Source: Lachnospiraceae bacterium
GTDB lineage: Bacteria > Bacillota > Clostridia > Lachnospirales > Lachnospiraceae
Direction: 5' to 3'
Assembly (NCBI GenBank): GCA_021202075.1
Contig: JAJQDT010000003.1
Span: forward strand, 1 to 59,735
DNA: 59,735 bases
Under the pieces are notes generated by a model. It saw only the letters and a list, made by a program, of their open reading frames with translations. It was not told where the DNA came from and searched no databases. Numbering within the stretch: position 1 is the first letter of the stretch; each line of letters starts with the position of its first letter. This document shows positions 50,020 through 58,723 of this stretch, in pieces. Both the position numbers and the translations under genes were made by a program.

Positions 50020-50682
50020 ATGGATATTTATCTGACACCATCCGGGGGCAGCAGGATACAGTTCCCGATGCTCCCTGAGACCCTGACAATGGGCGCAGAA
50101 GCAAAGTTTATGAGTTACAGTATCATCTCCCTTGGGGACGTAAAACTCCCCAGGGGCAAAGGCATCAAGGAAATATCCTGGTCGGGTAAATTTCCCGGGG
50201 AAGCCAGAAAGAATGATTCATTTGTTCGGGCCTTCACGAAGCCTGACACACTTATCAAGGCGATGGAAAAATATCGAGATAAGGGGACACAATGCACACT
50301 ACTTGTGACGGATACCTGCATCAACTATACCGTGTATGTTTCCAGCTTCAAAGGGAAATACACTGGAGGCCATGGAGACTTTGATTATGATGTCAAATTC
50401 ATTATTGCGACTGAGATTAAAATCTATACAGTTGGCGAGTTGAAAAATTCGAGCAGTAATAAAAGGTCATCATCGAAATCAAAGAAAAGCAAAAAGAGTA
50501 CCAAGACGGGAACAACTACCAGGACATATACAGTAAAATCTGGCGACTGCCTGTGGAGGATTGCTCAGAGCCTCCTTGGAAAAGGATCCAGGTACACGGA
50601 AATCTATAACCTGAATAAGGACAAGATTAAGAATGTCAACTTGATCTATCCGGGTCAGGTTCTGACGATCCCAGCGAAGTAG
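50020..50682 (+). CDS. xkdP: XkdP-like baseplate/tail protein with LysM
   Basis: A 220-residue protein. The N-terminal ~130 residues match XkdP (GGSRIQFPMLPETLTMGAEA, ISWSGKFPGEARKND), a Ser/Lys-rich linker follows, and the C-terminal ~50 residues are a LysM domain (TYTVKSGDCLWRIAQSLLG then YPGQVLTIP). The LysM may anchor the tail tip to peptidoglycan. Located right after the tape measure, as in PBSX-type tails. Confidence 0.88.
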   Translation: MDIYLTPSGGSRIQFPMLPETLTMGAEAKFMSYSIISLGDVKLPRGKGIKEISWSGKFPGEARKNDSFVRAFTKPDTLIKAMEKYRDKGTQCTLLVTDTCINYTVYVSSFKGKYTGGHGDFDYDVKFIIATEIKIYTVGELKNSSSNKRSSSKSKKSKKSTKTGTTTRTYTVKSGDCLWRIAQSLLGKGSRYTEIYNLNKDKIKNVNLIYPGQVLTIPAK

Positions 50683-50693
50683 GAGGTGATGGT

Positions 50694-51935
50694 GTGATTG
50701 AAGCAGGAACCATATCCTATACCGTCGTCGCTTTCACATCTGCGGGCGTGCAGCTTAATATCACGCAGGCCGTAAAAGACCTTGGGTGGGAGGAAGGCGA
50801 GGACGAGCTGGCACTGAAAATGACATTCAAAATGTATAATGCCTCGTATAATGGAACGAAGCTCTCGAAACTCCTTGGTATTGGGAGTGTGGTAGCGGTC
50901 AAGGCAAAATGGGATGGCGGGAAAGAAATAGTACAGTGCAGCATTACGGAGTGCGAAAGAACGACTTCGAAATCAGATGAGGTGTTTGACGTAACCGCTT
51001 ATGACTGCCTCTATAATCTCCAAAAGTCGCAGGATAATGTGTATTTCTCAAAGGGTAAAAAAACGAAGAGCGCCATAAAGTCTGTATTTTCATCCTGGGG
51101 AATCACATTGAGCAGCTACAACGGCCCAAATGTGGCGCACTCCAAGATAGTTTACAAGAACACGTATCTTGGTGATATCATCCGGGGGATTCTGGATGAT
51201 GCAAAAAAGAAGGGCGGCTGCAGCGCAATCGTGCGGTCAACGAAGGGCAAGGTGTCAATCGTTAAAGTTGGAAGCAACTCAACAGTTTATCGATTTGAAA
51301 AAAGCAATGCGATTTCGTCGAAACATAAGGTGAGCATTGCGGATCTGGTGACGAGGGTCAAGGTTGTTTCATCCGAGGATGACAGCGACAGAACGAAAGT
51401 GGAGGCTGTCGTGAATGGGAAGACCTCCTATGGTATATTCCAACGGATTTACAATTACAGCGGAAGCGACAGCCTTTCGGAAGCGAAGGAAGCAGCGCAG
51501 GAGATACTGGACGAAAAAGGGGAACCAGAGGAAACCAGCACGGTGGAGGCTCCGGATGTGCCGGCCGTCCGTAAAGGTGACAAAGTGAACCTTAAATTAG
51601 GAGCACTGAACGGCAATTATGTTGTGAAGAGCATCCAGCATGACGCCACAAGTGGGAAAATGACGATGGAAGTTGAAAAATACAAATCATCAGGCAGCTC
51701 TATTGATGATGATGGAGACAGCACAAAGTCATATTCGGTTGGCGACAAGGTTACATTCAATGGTGGGAAGCATTATGTTTCATCATACGCGGGAGCCACT
51801 GGCTATACGGTTTCCGCTGGTCCGGCGAAGATTAGCAAGATAAATAAAAGCGGTGCCCATCCATATTGCCTGGTTACTACGGATTGGTCCAAAACGCATG
51901 TATACGGATGGGTTGATGAAGGCACATTTACGTAA
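50694..51935 (+). CDS. xkdQ: XkdQ-like baseplate hub protein with SH3-like C-terminus
   Basis: A 413-residue protein from GTG with AGGAGGTGATG upstream. The core (about 1-330) has the XkdQ/gpD-like hub pattern: VTAYDCLYNLQKSQDNVYF, IIRGILDDAKKKGGCS and KVNLKLGALNGNYVVKSIQH. The end (about 340-413) is an SH3-like domain (SYSVGDKVTFNGGKHYVS ... VYGWVDE). The hub carries the spike at the tail tip; the SH3 part suggests cell-wall contact. Confidence 0.85.
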   Translation: MIEAGTISYTVVAFTSAGVQLNITQAVKDLGWEEGEDELALKMTFKMYNASYNGTKLSKLLGIGSVVAVKAKWDGGKEIVQCSITECERTTSKSDEVFDVTAYDCLYNLQKSQDNVYFSKGKKTKSAIKSVFSSWGITLSSYNGPNVAHSKIVYKNTYLGDIIRGILDDAKKKGGCSAIVRSTKGKVSIVKVGSNSTVYRFEKSNAISSKHKVSIADLVTRVKVVSSEDDSDRTKVEAVVNGKTSYGIFQRIYNYSGSDSLSEAKEAAQEILDEKGEPEETSTVEAPDVPAVRKGDKVNLKLGALNGNYVVKSIQHDATSGKMTMEVEKYKSSGSSIDDDGDSTKSYSVGDKVTFNGGKHYVSSYAGATGYTVSAGPAKISKINKSGAHPYCLVTTDWSKTHVYGWVDEGTFT

Positions 51936-51949
51936 GGGGGCGATAGTAT

Positions 51950-52222
51950 ATGGGAAACAGCGGCAATTCTGGCATGAACAAGCTTGCCCGCGTGATATCG
52001 CAAAGAGCAAGCCAGGTATCGAGCCAAACTGGAGGAGACCTGGTGCTGGACTTCGGGACAATTCTAAAGGATTATAGCCTCCGGACGGATACATTCCCAA
52101 TACCAATACCAAGGTCTGATTACTATGCATGCTCAAACGCTCCGATCTCAAAAGGAAATCGGGTATTGGTGGCATGGGTGCAGAATGATGTTGTTGTGAT
52201 TGATGCGGTTGGAAAACGATAG
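51950..52222 (+). CDS. xkdR: XkdR-like (DUF2577) baseplate protein
   Basis: A 90-residue protein with the DUF2577 pattern NKLARVISQRASQ, PIPIPRSDYYACS and GNRVLVAWVQNDVVVIDAVG, an OB-like small beta protein found after XkdQ. GGGGGCG lies upstream. Probably a spike or hub component. Confidence 0.8.
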   Translation: MGNSGNSGMNKLARVISQRASQVSSQTGGDLVLDFGTILKDYSLRTDTFPIPIPRSDYYACSNAPISKGNRVLVAWVQNDVVVIDAVGKR

Positions 52223-52234
52223 GAGGCGGCAGAC

Positions 52235-52675
52235 ATGGCAGATCAACTATTTCAGGTATTTGAGCTCCCGGATATTCCGGATGATGAACAGTATGACGAG
52301 CGATACCGTTCATCTGTGAGCTTCGACTTTGAAAAAGGGGATTTCGTGAGGGATGGCGCAAACAGAATGGTCGTTGCAGAAGGCAAGGATGTCTTTCTCC
52401 AATGGTGCCTGAAAACTGTAGCGACTGAGCGTGATGCATTCCTGGCATATAGCACAGATATCGGCACGGAATTTGAGGAACTCAGAGATGTGCCGGATCG
52501 TGAGTCAAGGGAAAGCGAGATCGAACGGATGATCACAGAAGCCTTGCTTGTCCATCCGGCGTGTGAATATGTCCGAAACTTTGAATTTGAGCATGAAGGC
52601 GATGAAACATGGGTGACCTTTACCGTGAAAGGATATCCATGGGAAGAGGATGATTCCCTGACGGTTAGCGTCTAA
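52235..52675 (+). CDS. xkdS: XkdS-like (DUF2634) baseplate protein
   Basis: A 146-residue protein with DUF2634 features: DFEKGDFVRDGANRMVVAEG, AFLQWCLKTVATERDAFLAY-type helix and LVHPACEYVRNFEFEHEGDE. It corresponds to the gp25/W wedge lysozyme-like baseplate component in layout. Starts after AGGAGGCGG. Confidence 0.85.
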   Translation: MADQLFQVFELPDIPDDEQYDERYRSSVSFDFEKGDFVRDGANRMVVAEGKDVFLQWCLKTVATERDAFLAYSTDIGTEFEELRDVPDRESRESEIERMITEALLVHPACEYVRNFEFEHEGDETWVTFTVKGYPWEEDDSLTVSV

Positions 52676-52687
52676 GGAGGTGAGAAT

Positions 52688-53815
52688 TTGGCTGATTATG
52701 AATTTACATTACCGGATTTTTTGGAGAATGTGGACACGGATACTCTCCACCAGAAAATGCTGGACATGTTACCGGAAGACATAGATAAAACGGAGGGCGG
52801 TTTCCCTTGGGATTTCACAAGGCCAACCGCCCTTATTGCCTCTGAGCTTCTTGAATTCTATATACCTGAGATCCTGAAGCTGATGTTTCCGCAGTGGAGC
52901 AGCGGTGAATATTTGGATTATCTCGGTGAAATGGCGCAGCTGACCCGGAAATCATCAACGTACGCAACAGCAACGCTTACAATCGCAGGAACTGCAGGAA
53001 CGATAATTAAAGCAGGCGCTGTATTCTGCACGGAAGCTACGAGCGATGCTGCATCGATTGAATATGAGGCACTGGAGACGTACGTTATCGATGATAGCGG
53101 AGTGGTGGAAGTAAAAGTGCAGGCTGTGGAAGCGGGGACCGGAAGCAATGTAAACGCCGGCACGATTGTGTTAATGTCATCGCCAATCAGCGGAATAACC
53201 TCTGTAACGAACGAAGAGGCAGCCACCGGAGGTGTTGAAGAGGAGAGCGACGATGATTTCAGGGAACGGATTATGGAGGCAAACGCAAGCCGGAACGCAT
53301 CCTACATAGGCAATAATGCAGATTATAAGCGCTGGGCTGAGTCAGTAGATGGTATCGGCACAGCTATTGTTGTTCCGGAGTGGGATGGCCCTGAAACGGT
53401 GAAAATCGTTTGCATAGACTCTAACGGCGTTGCGGCAAGTGATGCACTGTGCGAAGCAGTGTACAATTACATCATGCAGCCGGACAGCCCTTATGAGCGT
53501 CTCGCTCCGCCAAATGTAATCCTGACGGTTTCGCAGCCAGAACTTGTGAGCATTACTTACTCGTTCACACCGGAGTTGGAAGATGGGTATACACTGGATA
53601 CCGTAATAGCATCTTTCGCGGAAAGCCTGACTGATTACTATGAAACTGCAAGTGAGGAAGGGGAAGTGAAATATGTGATGGTTCACGCCTTGCTGGCAAA
53701 CACAGCCGGAATTGATGATTTTACAGATTTTCTTATGAACGGAGGGACTGAGAATATTACAATCAAGTCAGACCAGTATCCTTACACAGAAAGCATAGAC
53801 GGGGGTGACGGCTGA
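52688..53815 (+). CDS. xkdT: Baseplate J-like protein (XkdT)
   Basis: A 375-residue protein from TTG with AAGGAGGTGAGAA upstream. It has the baseplate J pattern: DIDKTEGGFPWDFTRPTA, LDYLGEMAQLTRKSSTYATA, AGTGSNVNAGTIVLMSSPIS and SDDDFRERIMEANASR. It forms the baseplate wedge around the hub. Ends in an overlap with the next gene. Confidence 0.92.
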   Translation: MADYEFTLPDFLENVDTDTLHQKMLDMLPEDIDKTEGGFPWDFTRPTALIASELLEFYIPEILKLMFPQWSSGEYLDYLGEMAQLTRKSSTYATATLTIAGTAGTIIKAGAVFCTEATSDAASIEYEALETYVIDDSGVVEVKVQAVEAGTGSNVNAGTIVLMSSPISGITSVTNEEAATGGVEEESDDDFRERIMEANASRNASYIGNNADYKRWAESVDGIGTAIVVPEWDGPETVKIVCIDSNGVAASDALCEAVYNYIMQPDSPYERLAPPNVILTVSQPELVSITYSFTPELEDGYTLDTVIASFAESLTDYYETASEEGEVKYVMVHALLANTAGIDDFTDFLMNGGTENITIKSDQYPYTESIDGGDG

Positions 53816-55161
53816 TGGCGATTGATCTTGAGAACTTTCCTACACGGGAAACTGCCAAAGATATGATGGCGATGATATCACCGATTTATGATGAATCATA
53901 TGTAGCGAAATGGATCTTCGAGGTTATGTCCGTTTATCTGGAACTTGCAAAAGAAACTATCACAGGTTTTCAGGAACAGGAATTTCCTGCGACAGTCACC
54001 TGGGCAATCGAGTATTGGGAACAGGCATACGGTATAGAGAGCAATCCGGATTTAAGCATCGAAGAACGCAGGGCGGCTCTTGTAACCAGGCGTAATTATC
54101 GCGGACCTATGAACCCGGCTAGAATTGAAGCAATCTGTGAAACCATCTGTGGCAGGGAGGTTGAACTGGTCGAAAACGTTGCTCCTCATACTTTTGAAAT
54201 CAAGATTTCGCCAGGCACAAGCGATGCTGATGTTCAGGCAATCTACGATGCGGTTTACGATGTGAAGCAGTCGCAGAAGTCATTCCGGATTGTGTTCGAG
54301 GTTCCGGTTGGTATCCAGATCGATATTGATACACGCAAAAAGATATATAAATACCGGACTGCGGGAAAGAGTAAAAAAGCGGGAAGATGGCCTAGGCCAA
54401 GCACTATTGGTGTTATTTCACCTGGAGAGATTCAGATTGACCCGGACGCCACGCATTATGGTGTTGCTTATGTGCCGACCGGCACGAGGCCTGACATCAG
54501 CACAATAGGAGCGCTGCGTCCTGTAAATATAGAAGCAGATACGAAGGAAGAACTGAATCAGGGCTTCCCCTATGTGCCGGCAGGCACAAAGCCGGATACC
54601 AGTACAATCGGAGCATTGGGCTCTGTCGAGATTCTTGTGGATACCGAGGAATCCAGACAGAGCTTTTCTTATATCCCGGCCGGGACGGTGCCGGATGCAA
54701 ATATTCGGAAACCCGTGAATTCGATTGGGAAAATATCTGCAGTCACAGTACAGGCAGATGTTGATGAGACAGCTGCACAGGATTTCCCGTACCTGCTGTC
54801 AGGGACGATTCCCGACGCAAACATTCGAAAGCCAGTAAATACTGTTGGAAAACTCACAGAAACCGGGATACAGGCCGATACGGCGCGTAGCAGGAAAATG
54901 TACTCTTATCCGGTCTCGGGCGAAGATGGGGGTAAAAGCCATCAGGTGAGCCAAGAGCCTATTGTAATGGGCTCTCAGAGTAGCCTGCAAGCCCAGGCAG
55001 CCATAGAAGACGAGTCAATGGAATTTCCCTACACGGCAGCGGGAACCGCCCCGGATAGAGCAACCAGCGCGTCATTAAATGATGTGCCGGGTATAGAGGC
55101 AGACATTGCCGGCGATTCCGCCGACATTGTTTATAAAAAATGCGGAGCTGTAAAGCTCTAG
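53815..55161 (+). CDS. xkdU: XkdU-like (DUF2313) tail protein with repeated C-terminal insert
   Basis: A 448-residue protein. The N-terminal ~190 residues match XkdU/DUF2313 (KWIFEVMSVYLELAKETI, SIEERRAALVTRRNYRGPMN). The rest is unusual: about four to five copies of a ~35-40-residue unit with PAGT-PD--TIGAL, starting at 54385. Normal XkdU proteins are near 190-200 residues, so more than half of this protein is an added repeat region. It links baseplate and fibre. Confidence 0.8.
   Translation: MAIDLENFPTRETAKDMMAMISPIYDESYVAKWIFEVMSVYLELAKETITGFQEQEFPATVTWAIEYWEQAYGIESNPDLSIEERRAALVTRRNYRGPMNPARIEAICETICGREVELVENVAPHTFEIKISPGTSDADVQAIYDAVYDVKQSQKSFRIVFEVPVGIQIDIDTRKKIYKYRTAGKSKKAGRWPRPSTIGVISPGEIQIDPDATHYGVAYVPTGTRPDISTIGALRPVNIEADTKEELNQGFPYVPAGTKPDTSTIGALGSVEILVDTEESRQSFSYIPAGTVPDANIRKPVNSIGKISAVTVQADVDETAAQDFPYLLSGTIPDANIRKPVNTVGKLTETGIQADTARSRKMYSYPVSGEDGGKSHQVSQEPIVMGSQSSLQAQAAIEDESMEFPYTAAGTAPDRATSASLNDVPGIEADIAGDSADIVYKKCGAVKL
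54385..54900 (+). repeat. Tandem repeats in the XkdU-like protein
   Basis: Units share the plan (F/V)-x-Y-x-P-(A/T)-G-T-x-P-D-x-(S/N)-(T/I)-x-x-x-(I/V)-G. Examples: FPYVPAGTKPDTSTIGALGS, FSYIPAGTVPDANIRKPVNS and FPYLLSGTIPDANIRKPVNT. The last two are the most alike and have similar DNA, so they duplicated latest. Confidence 0.8.
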
Positions 55162-55177
55162 GAAGGAGGAAAGGCGG

Positions 55178-55486
55178 ATGTTGACAACCAACGCGCTGAC
55201 AGGTCTGAAAAACTATATTAAGCGCACAGTCTCCTACGCACGGTATAAAGTTGGTTCCACCTATTACCAGACAAGCATAGAAGACATATACATCGATGAT
55301 AGTTCCGGGAAGGTCATAATCGAATTTACGATTGATCATACATTATCAGGGACTATCACGGTGACAGAAGTGCAGCTATGGGATACCAGCGGGGAACTAT
55401 GGCTGAGCAAATCCGAAGCAATCACGCGGAAGGACAGCCAGTCAGGAATCTTTTACAGATTCACCATTGATATCACAGAAGTCTAA
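55178..55486 (+). CDS. Small beta-rich tail protein
   Basis: A 102-residue protein with AAGGAGG upstream. It is predicted almost all beta (YYQTSIEDIYIDDSSGKVII, then EFTIDHTLSGTITVTEVQLW). It lies between the XkdU-like and fibre genes and is likely part of the fibre attachment. Family not recognised. Confidence 0.6.
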   Translation: MLTTNALTGLKNYIKRTVSYARYKVGSTYYQTSIEDIYIDDSSGKVIIEFTIDHTLSGTITVTEVQLWDTSGELWLSKSEAITRKDSQSGIFYRFTIDITEV

Positions 55487-55507
55487 CGGAAAGGAGGGAA
55501 CAGAACC

Positions 55508-55999
55508 ATGTATGAGCCTACTATATGGCAGGATGAAGTGGTTGAATATCCGTATCGTTATACGGAGACAGAAAACAGCGATGGAACGATCACGCATACC
55601 CCGGCTCCTGGGGAGACCCTGAAAGAAGGAACTCCACAGAGTGCCACCAATTTCAACCACATGGAGAATGGCATTTTTGAAGCACATCAGACGAGCGCGG
55701 AAAACACTCGCATGATTAAAAGCCAGGGTGAGAAGCTGGATGGAATCGTCGGCCAGACTATTGAAGTTACGCTGACAAACTCGTTGGCATATCCATTCAA
55801 CAATTCTCAGACCACTGTACAGCTCGATCCGTCGCTGAACACAAAAGACTACACTGTTACACCGGAGATTGTCAGCGTATCAGGCGGAGCCGTAGGAGAG
55901 ATTGAGATTACAGACAAGCTCCTGAACGGCTTCAAAGTGGCCTACACCGGATCGGCAACGGAGGTCGTGCTGAAATTGTATGTAAGAGGAGGCGTCTGA
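55508..55999 (+). CDS. Tail-fibre-type protein with shared C-terminal domain
   Basis: A 163-residue protein. The N-terminal part (GTPQSATNFNHMENGIFEAH) is the common phage motif in which His-Met-Glu precedes a helix. The C-terminal ~85 residues (QTIEVTLTNSLAYPFNNSQT ... GSATEVVLKLYVRGG) recur in the 57577 gene, about 2 kb away. GGAGGG precedes the ATG. Probably a structural fibre or collar part. Confidence 0.7.
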   Translation: MYEPTIWQDEVVEYPYRYTETENSDGTITHTPAPGETLKEGTPQSATNFNHMENGIFEAHQTSAENTRMIKSQGEKLDGIVGQTIEVTLTNSLAYPFNNSQTTVQLDPSLNTKDYTVTPEIVSVSGGAVGEIEITDKLLNGFKVAYTGSATEVVLKLYVRGGV

Positions 56000-56001
56000 T
56001 T

Positions 56002-56211
56002 ATGGCAGATAAGATCAAAAAATTTGAGCTGAAGAGCCTGAATTATCTGAACGAGCGGATTGACGCTCTGGAAGAAAAGATCGGCACGCAATCTGGTGAT
56101 GACTCCGGAACCAGTTCGGGAACCGGGGCAGAAACAGGAGACACAAACTCAGCTACATCAAGTGAAATCGAGGAAGTTCTTGATGAAATATTCACTGATG
56201 ACGATGAATAA
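56002..56211 (+). CDS. Small acidic fibre-region protein
   Basis: A 69-residue protein: coiled-coil-like opening (FELKSLNYLNERIDALEEK), a Gly/Ser/Thr-rich linker, and the acidic end EIEEVLDEIF. The same ending occurs in the next two genes. It may be a short adaptor or trimerisation piece of the fibre. GGAGGCG precedes the start. Confidence 0.55.
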   Translation: MADKIKKFELKSLNYLNERIDALEEKIGTQSGDDSGTSSGTGAETGDTNSATSSEIEEVLDEIFTDDDE

Positions 56212-56226
56212 AAGGAGGAAAACACT

Positions 56227-56643
56227 ATGGCTTATAACACAGCATCACACGTAAGCGTCCAGAATTTAAAAGACGCTCTTACCCGCGTAAAGACGGAATA
56301 TCTGGCAGCTATTTCAAAGACCGGACATGCAACCTTTCAGAAAGCAGATGCGGTGCCTGATGCAAGCGAGGCAGAGGAGAATGTCCTGTACCTTGTGAAG
56401 AATACGGAGACTGGCTACTATGATATCTACGCCCTCATCGATGGCAGTTTGGAATGGCTCGATGATGCGGGGGTAGATCTGGACGGCTATGTGACGACGC
56501 AGGATCTGGAAGACGCGATCAGCGCGATCAGCGTTGCGACAGATGCAGAGATTGAGGAAGTATTGGACGAAGTATTCGGAAGCAGCGATGACAGCAGCAC
56601 TGACGACGAATCCGATACCGGAACAGATGAAACAGCTGAATAA
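56227..56643 (+). CDS. Fibre-type protein with shared GHATF domain and acidic tail
   Basis: A 138-residue protein. The middle unit TGHATFQKADAVPDASEAEE then VLYLVKNTETGYYDIYALID is repeated, diverged, in the next gene. It ends with EIEEVLDEVF and an acidic Ser/Asp tail. GGAGG precedes the ATG. A probable tail fibre component made by duplication. Confidence 0.6.
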   Translation: MAYNTASHVSVQNLKDALTRVKTEYLAAISKTGHATFQKADAVPDASEAEENVLYLVKNTETGYYDIYALIDGSLEWLDDAGVDLDGYVTTQDLEDAISAISVATDAEIEEVLDEVFGSSDDSSTDDESDTGTDETAE

Positions 56644-56668
56644 TTAAAAAGATCAGGAGGAAAAGAAC

Positions 56669-57508
56669 ATGGCTTATAATGAAGAACACGTTACAAAGTT
56701 AGGACATCTGAAAGACCTTGCCGAGCGGATCAATGCTAAAAACGAAGCCCTTCAGACACAGGTTGATTCAATCAGTTCCAAGGTAGATAGCCTTGTAAAC
56801 ACGGGAGGAGAGCCGAATACGATTGAAAGCATCAGCGTAAACGGTTCTGCACAGGAGATTGATGAAAACAAAAATGTCAACATTGTTGTCCCGACAAAGA
56901 CCAGCGACCTGACGAATGACAGCGGCTTCCAGAGTGAGACGGAGGTAGGGGAGGCGATCCAGGCCGCGATCGCAGGAACCGGCCACGCGTCTTTCCAGAC
57001 TGCGGAAAGCGTTCCGACTGCTGATGATGCGGAGGAAAATGTACTGTATCTTGTTATGAACAGCGAAACCGGATATTATGATATCTATGCGCTTGTATCC
57101 GGGAGTGTGGTCCTGATCGATGATACGAGTATCGATCTGACAAATTATGTGGAGAAGGAAACCGGGAAAGGACTTTCTACCAACGATTACACGGATGAGG
57201 AAAAAGAGAAATTGGCCGGTCTGTCCAATTATACGCATCCGTCCTATACAGCACAGGCTTCTGGTCTCTATATGATCACTGTGGACTCCACTGGGCATGT
57301 TTCTGCTGTGACTGAGGTTACCGCCGATGATATTGCGAATCTGGGTGTAAAGATTACTGATACGACCTATTCCGAGGCAACAACTACAGAAGCTGGCCTG
57401 ATGTCCGCGAGCGACAAGACGAAGCTGGATGGAATTGAGATTGCGACCGATGATGAAGTGACCGAGGCGCTGGATGAAGTGTTTGGTACTTCTTCTGAAG
57501 ACGAGTGA
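56669..57508 (+). CDS. Tail fibre protein
   Basis: A 279-residue protein with a coiled-coil N-terminus, the TGHASFQTAESVP ... GYYDIYAL unit shared with the previous gene, and a fibre region SGLYMITVDSTGHVSAVTEV followed by EAGLMSASDKTKLDGI, a motif very common in phage fibres. It ends EVTEALDEVF. A terminator follows. It probably forms part of the side fibre. Confidence 0.75.
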   Translation: MAYNEEHVTKLGHLKDLAERINAKNEALQTQVDSISSKVDSLVNTGGEPNTIESISVNGSAQEIDENKNVNIVVPTKTSDLTNDSGFQSETEVGEAIQAAIAGTGHASFQTAESVPTADDAEENVLYLVMNSETGYYDIYALVSGSVVLIDDTSIDLTNYVEKETGKGLSTNDYTDEEKEKLAGLSNYTHPSYTAQASGLYMITVDSTGHVSAVTEVTADDIANLGVKITDTTYSEATTTEAGLMSASDKTKLDGIEIATDDEVTEALDEVFGTSSEDE

Positions 57509-57526
57509 TCTTGATATCTGACGTAG

Positions 57527-57550
57527 GGAGCGGAGAAATCCGCTCCTTTT
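57527..57550 (+). terminator. Intrinsic terminator after the fibre gene
   Basis: GGAGCGGA / TCCGCTCC, a perfect 8-bp stem with GAAA tetraloop and TTTT. It ends the fibre group before the second fibre gene set. Confidence 0.88.
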
Positions 57551-57576
57551 AAAATTTCGGAATCGGGGGACACGCT

Positions 57577-58212
57577 ATGAGCAAATTACCAACGCTAGCG
57601 CATCTGAAAGAATCAGCCACACGCGCGATTGCGTTAATCGGGGAAGTTGCAACTGCGGCGTCAGAAGCGATTGACGAGGTGGTCAATACAAATGTCTACG
57701 AAGCTTTGCAGATTGCAGCAGAGCATACACGGCTGATAATGAGTCTCCAAACAAATCTGGATAATACCCAGGATGATTTGAGCAGTACCCAGGAAGAACT
57801 GGACAGCACAAAAGAGGATCTTGCAAATCTCACAGAAAGTCATGAAACACTGAGCGATTCCGTGGATAATCTTGATACAGAAATGTATGAGATGCAGGAA
57901 CTGAGCGCAGAACATACCAGGCAGATTATGAGCGCCAGGGATGGCCTGGAGGCAATCACGGGCGAAGTGTTAGAAGTGACTCTGACCAATACGCAGTCGT
58001 ATCCATTCAATGACTCCCAGACAACTGTACAACTTAGCACAACGCGGAGTACAAAGAATTACACTATATTGGCAGAGATTGAAAGTATGACCGGGGGCGC
58101 TGTGGGGGATGTTGAGTACAGTGATAAGCTGCTTAACGGTTTCAAGGTGGCTTATACCGGATCTGCTACATCAGTTACGCTCAAACTTTATGTACAAGGA
58201 GGCATGCAGTAA
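57577..58212 (+). CDS. Fibre protein with coiled coil and shared C-terminal domain
   Basis: A 211-residue protein. Residues about 35-115 are a long coiled coil with short repeats (NTQDDLSSTQEELDSTKEDL). The C-terminal ~85 residues (GEVLEVTLTNTQSYPFNDSQ ... GSATSVTLKLYVQGG) repeat the domain of the 55508 gene. This suggests domain shuffling in the fibre locus. Likely a trimeric adhesin shaft with a conserved docking domain. Confidence 0.7.
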   Translation: MSKLPTLAHLKESATRAIALIGEVATAASEAIDEVVNTNVYEALQIAAEHTRLIMSLQTNLDNTQDDLSSTQEELDSTKEDLANLTESHETLSDSVDNLDTEMYEMQELSAEHTRQIMSARDGLEAITGEVLEVTLTNTQSYPFNDSQTTVQLSTTRSTKNYTILAEIESMTGGAVGDVEYSDKLLNGFKVAYTGSATSVTLKLYVQGGMQ

Positions 58213-58382
58213 TGGCAAATGTAATTATCCCCAATGAACAGCGGAGAGCTGACACAGAGCGCATTATGAAATCTTACGGCGCGAACCGGAAGGATCCCGC
58301 CATGAGAGAAGCTGCGGAAATCGCAGCCGTAGAAACCAGAAGGGCCTTTAAGAAGGCAGAAAGCAGAAGGAGGTATTACTGA
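58212..58382 (+). CDS. Small basic protein in the fibre locus
   Basis: A 56-residue ORF overlapping the previous stop (TAATG) and the next start (TGATG). It is helical and basic (RADTERIMKSYGANRKDPAM, then AFKKAESRRRYY). The overlaps on both sides support a real gene. Function unknown; small proteins at this point often act as fibre chaperones. Confidence 0.6.
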   Translation: MANVIIPNEQRRADTERIMKSYGANRKDPAMREAAEIAAVETRRAFKKAESRRRYY

Positions 58383-58720
58383 TGAATGTTGTAAAAAAAC
58401 CGGAGACAGGCACGAACTTTGTCGACTATGAAGTATCGGGAAACGTGATCAGTTTCAATGATGGTGAGCTGATGTTCAATGTTGCAAAGAAGGAGAGAGA
58501 CTATAAGATTACGATTGATATCTGCGAGGATTACACTGGCGGATTGGTAATCGGAGCTGCATCCGGCGATAAGTACATCGCCCAGCTTGAGATTCCCGCA
58601 AGGGAATACACCGAGGTGACAACTGAAAACACAGACGGAGAGGGAACTGAGTCCACAATGGAAGCAGTTCCTTTTTCTATGGATGATTGCACACTGACCC
58701 TGTGGGAAATGGAGGCGTAA
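58382..58720 (+). CDS. Small beta-rich protein before the variable protein
   Basis: A 112-residue protein, coupled to the previous gene by overlap, with GGAGG upstream. It is beta-rich and acidic (KITIDICEDYTGGLVIGAAS, AQLEIPAREYTEV). It may cap or link the receptor-binding protein. No family recognised. Confidence 0.6.
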   Translation: MNVVKKPETGTNFVDYEVSGNVISFNDGELMFNVAKKERDYKITIDICEDYTGGLVIGAASGDKYIAQLEIPAREYTEVTTENTDGEGTESTMEAVPFSMDDCTLTLWEMEA

Positions 58721-58723
58721 GAC

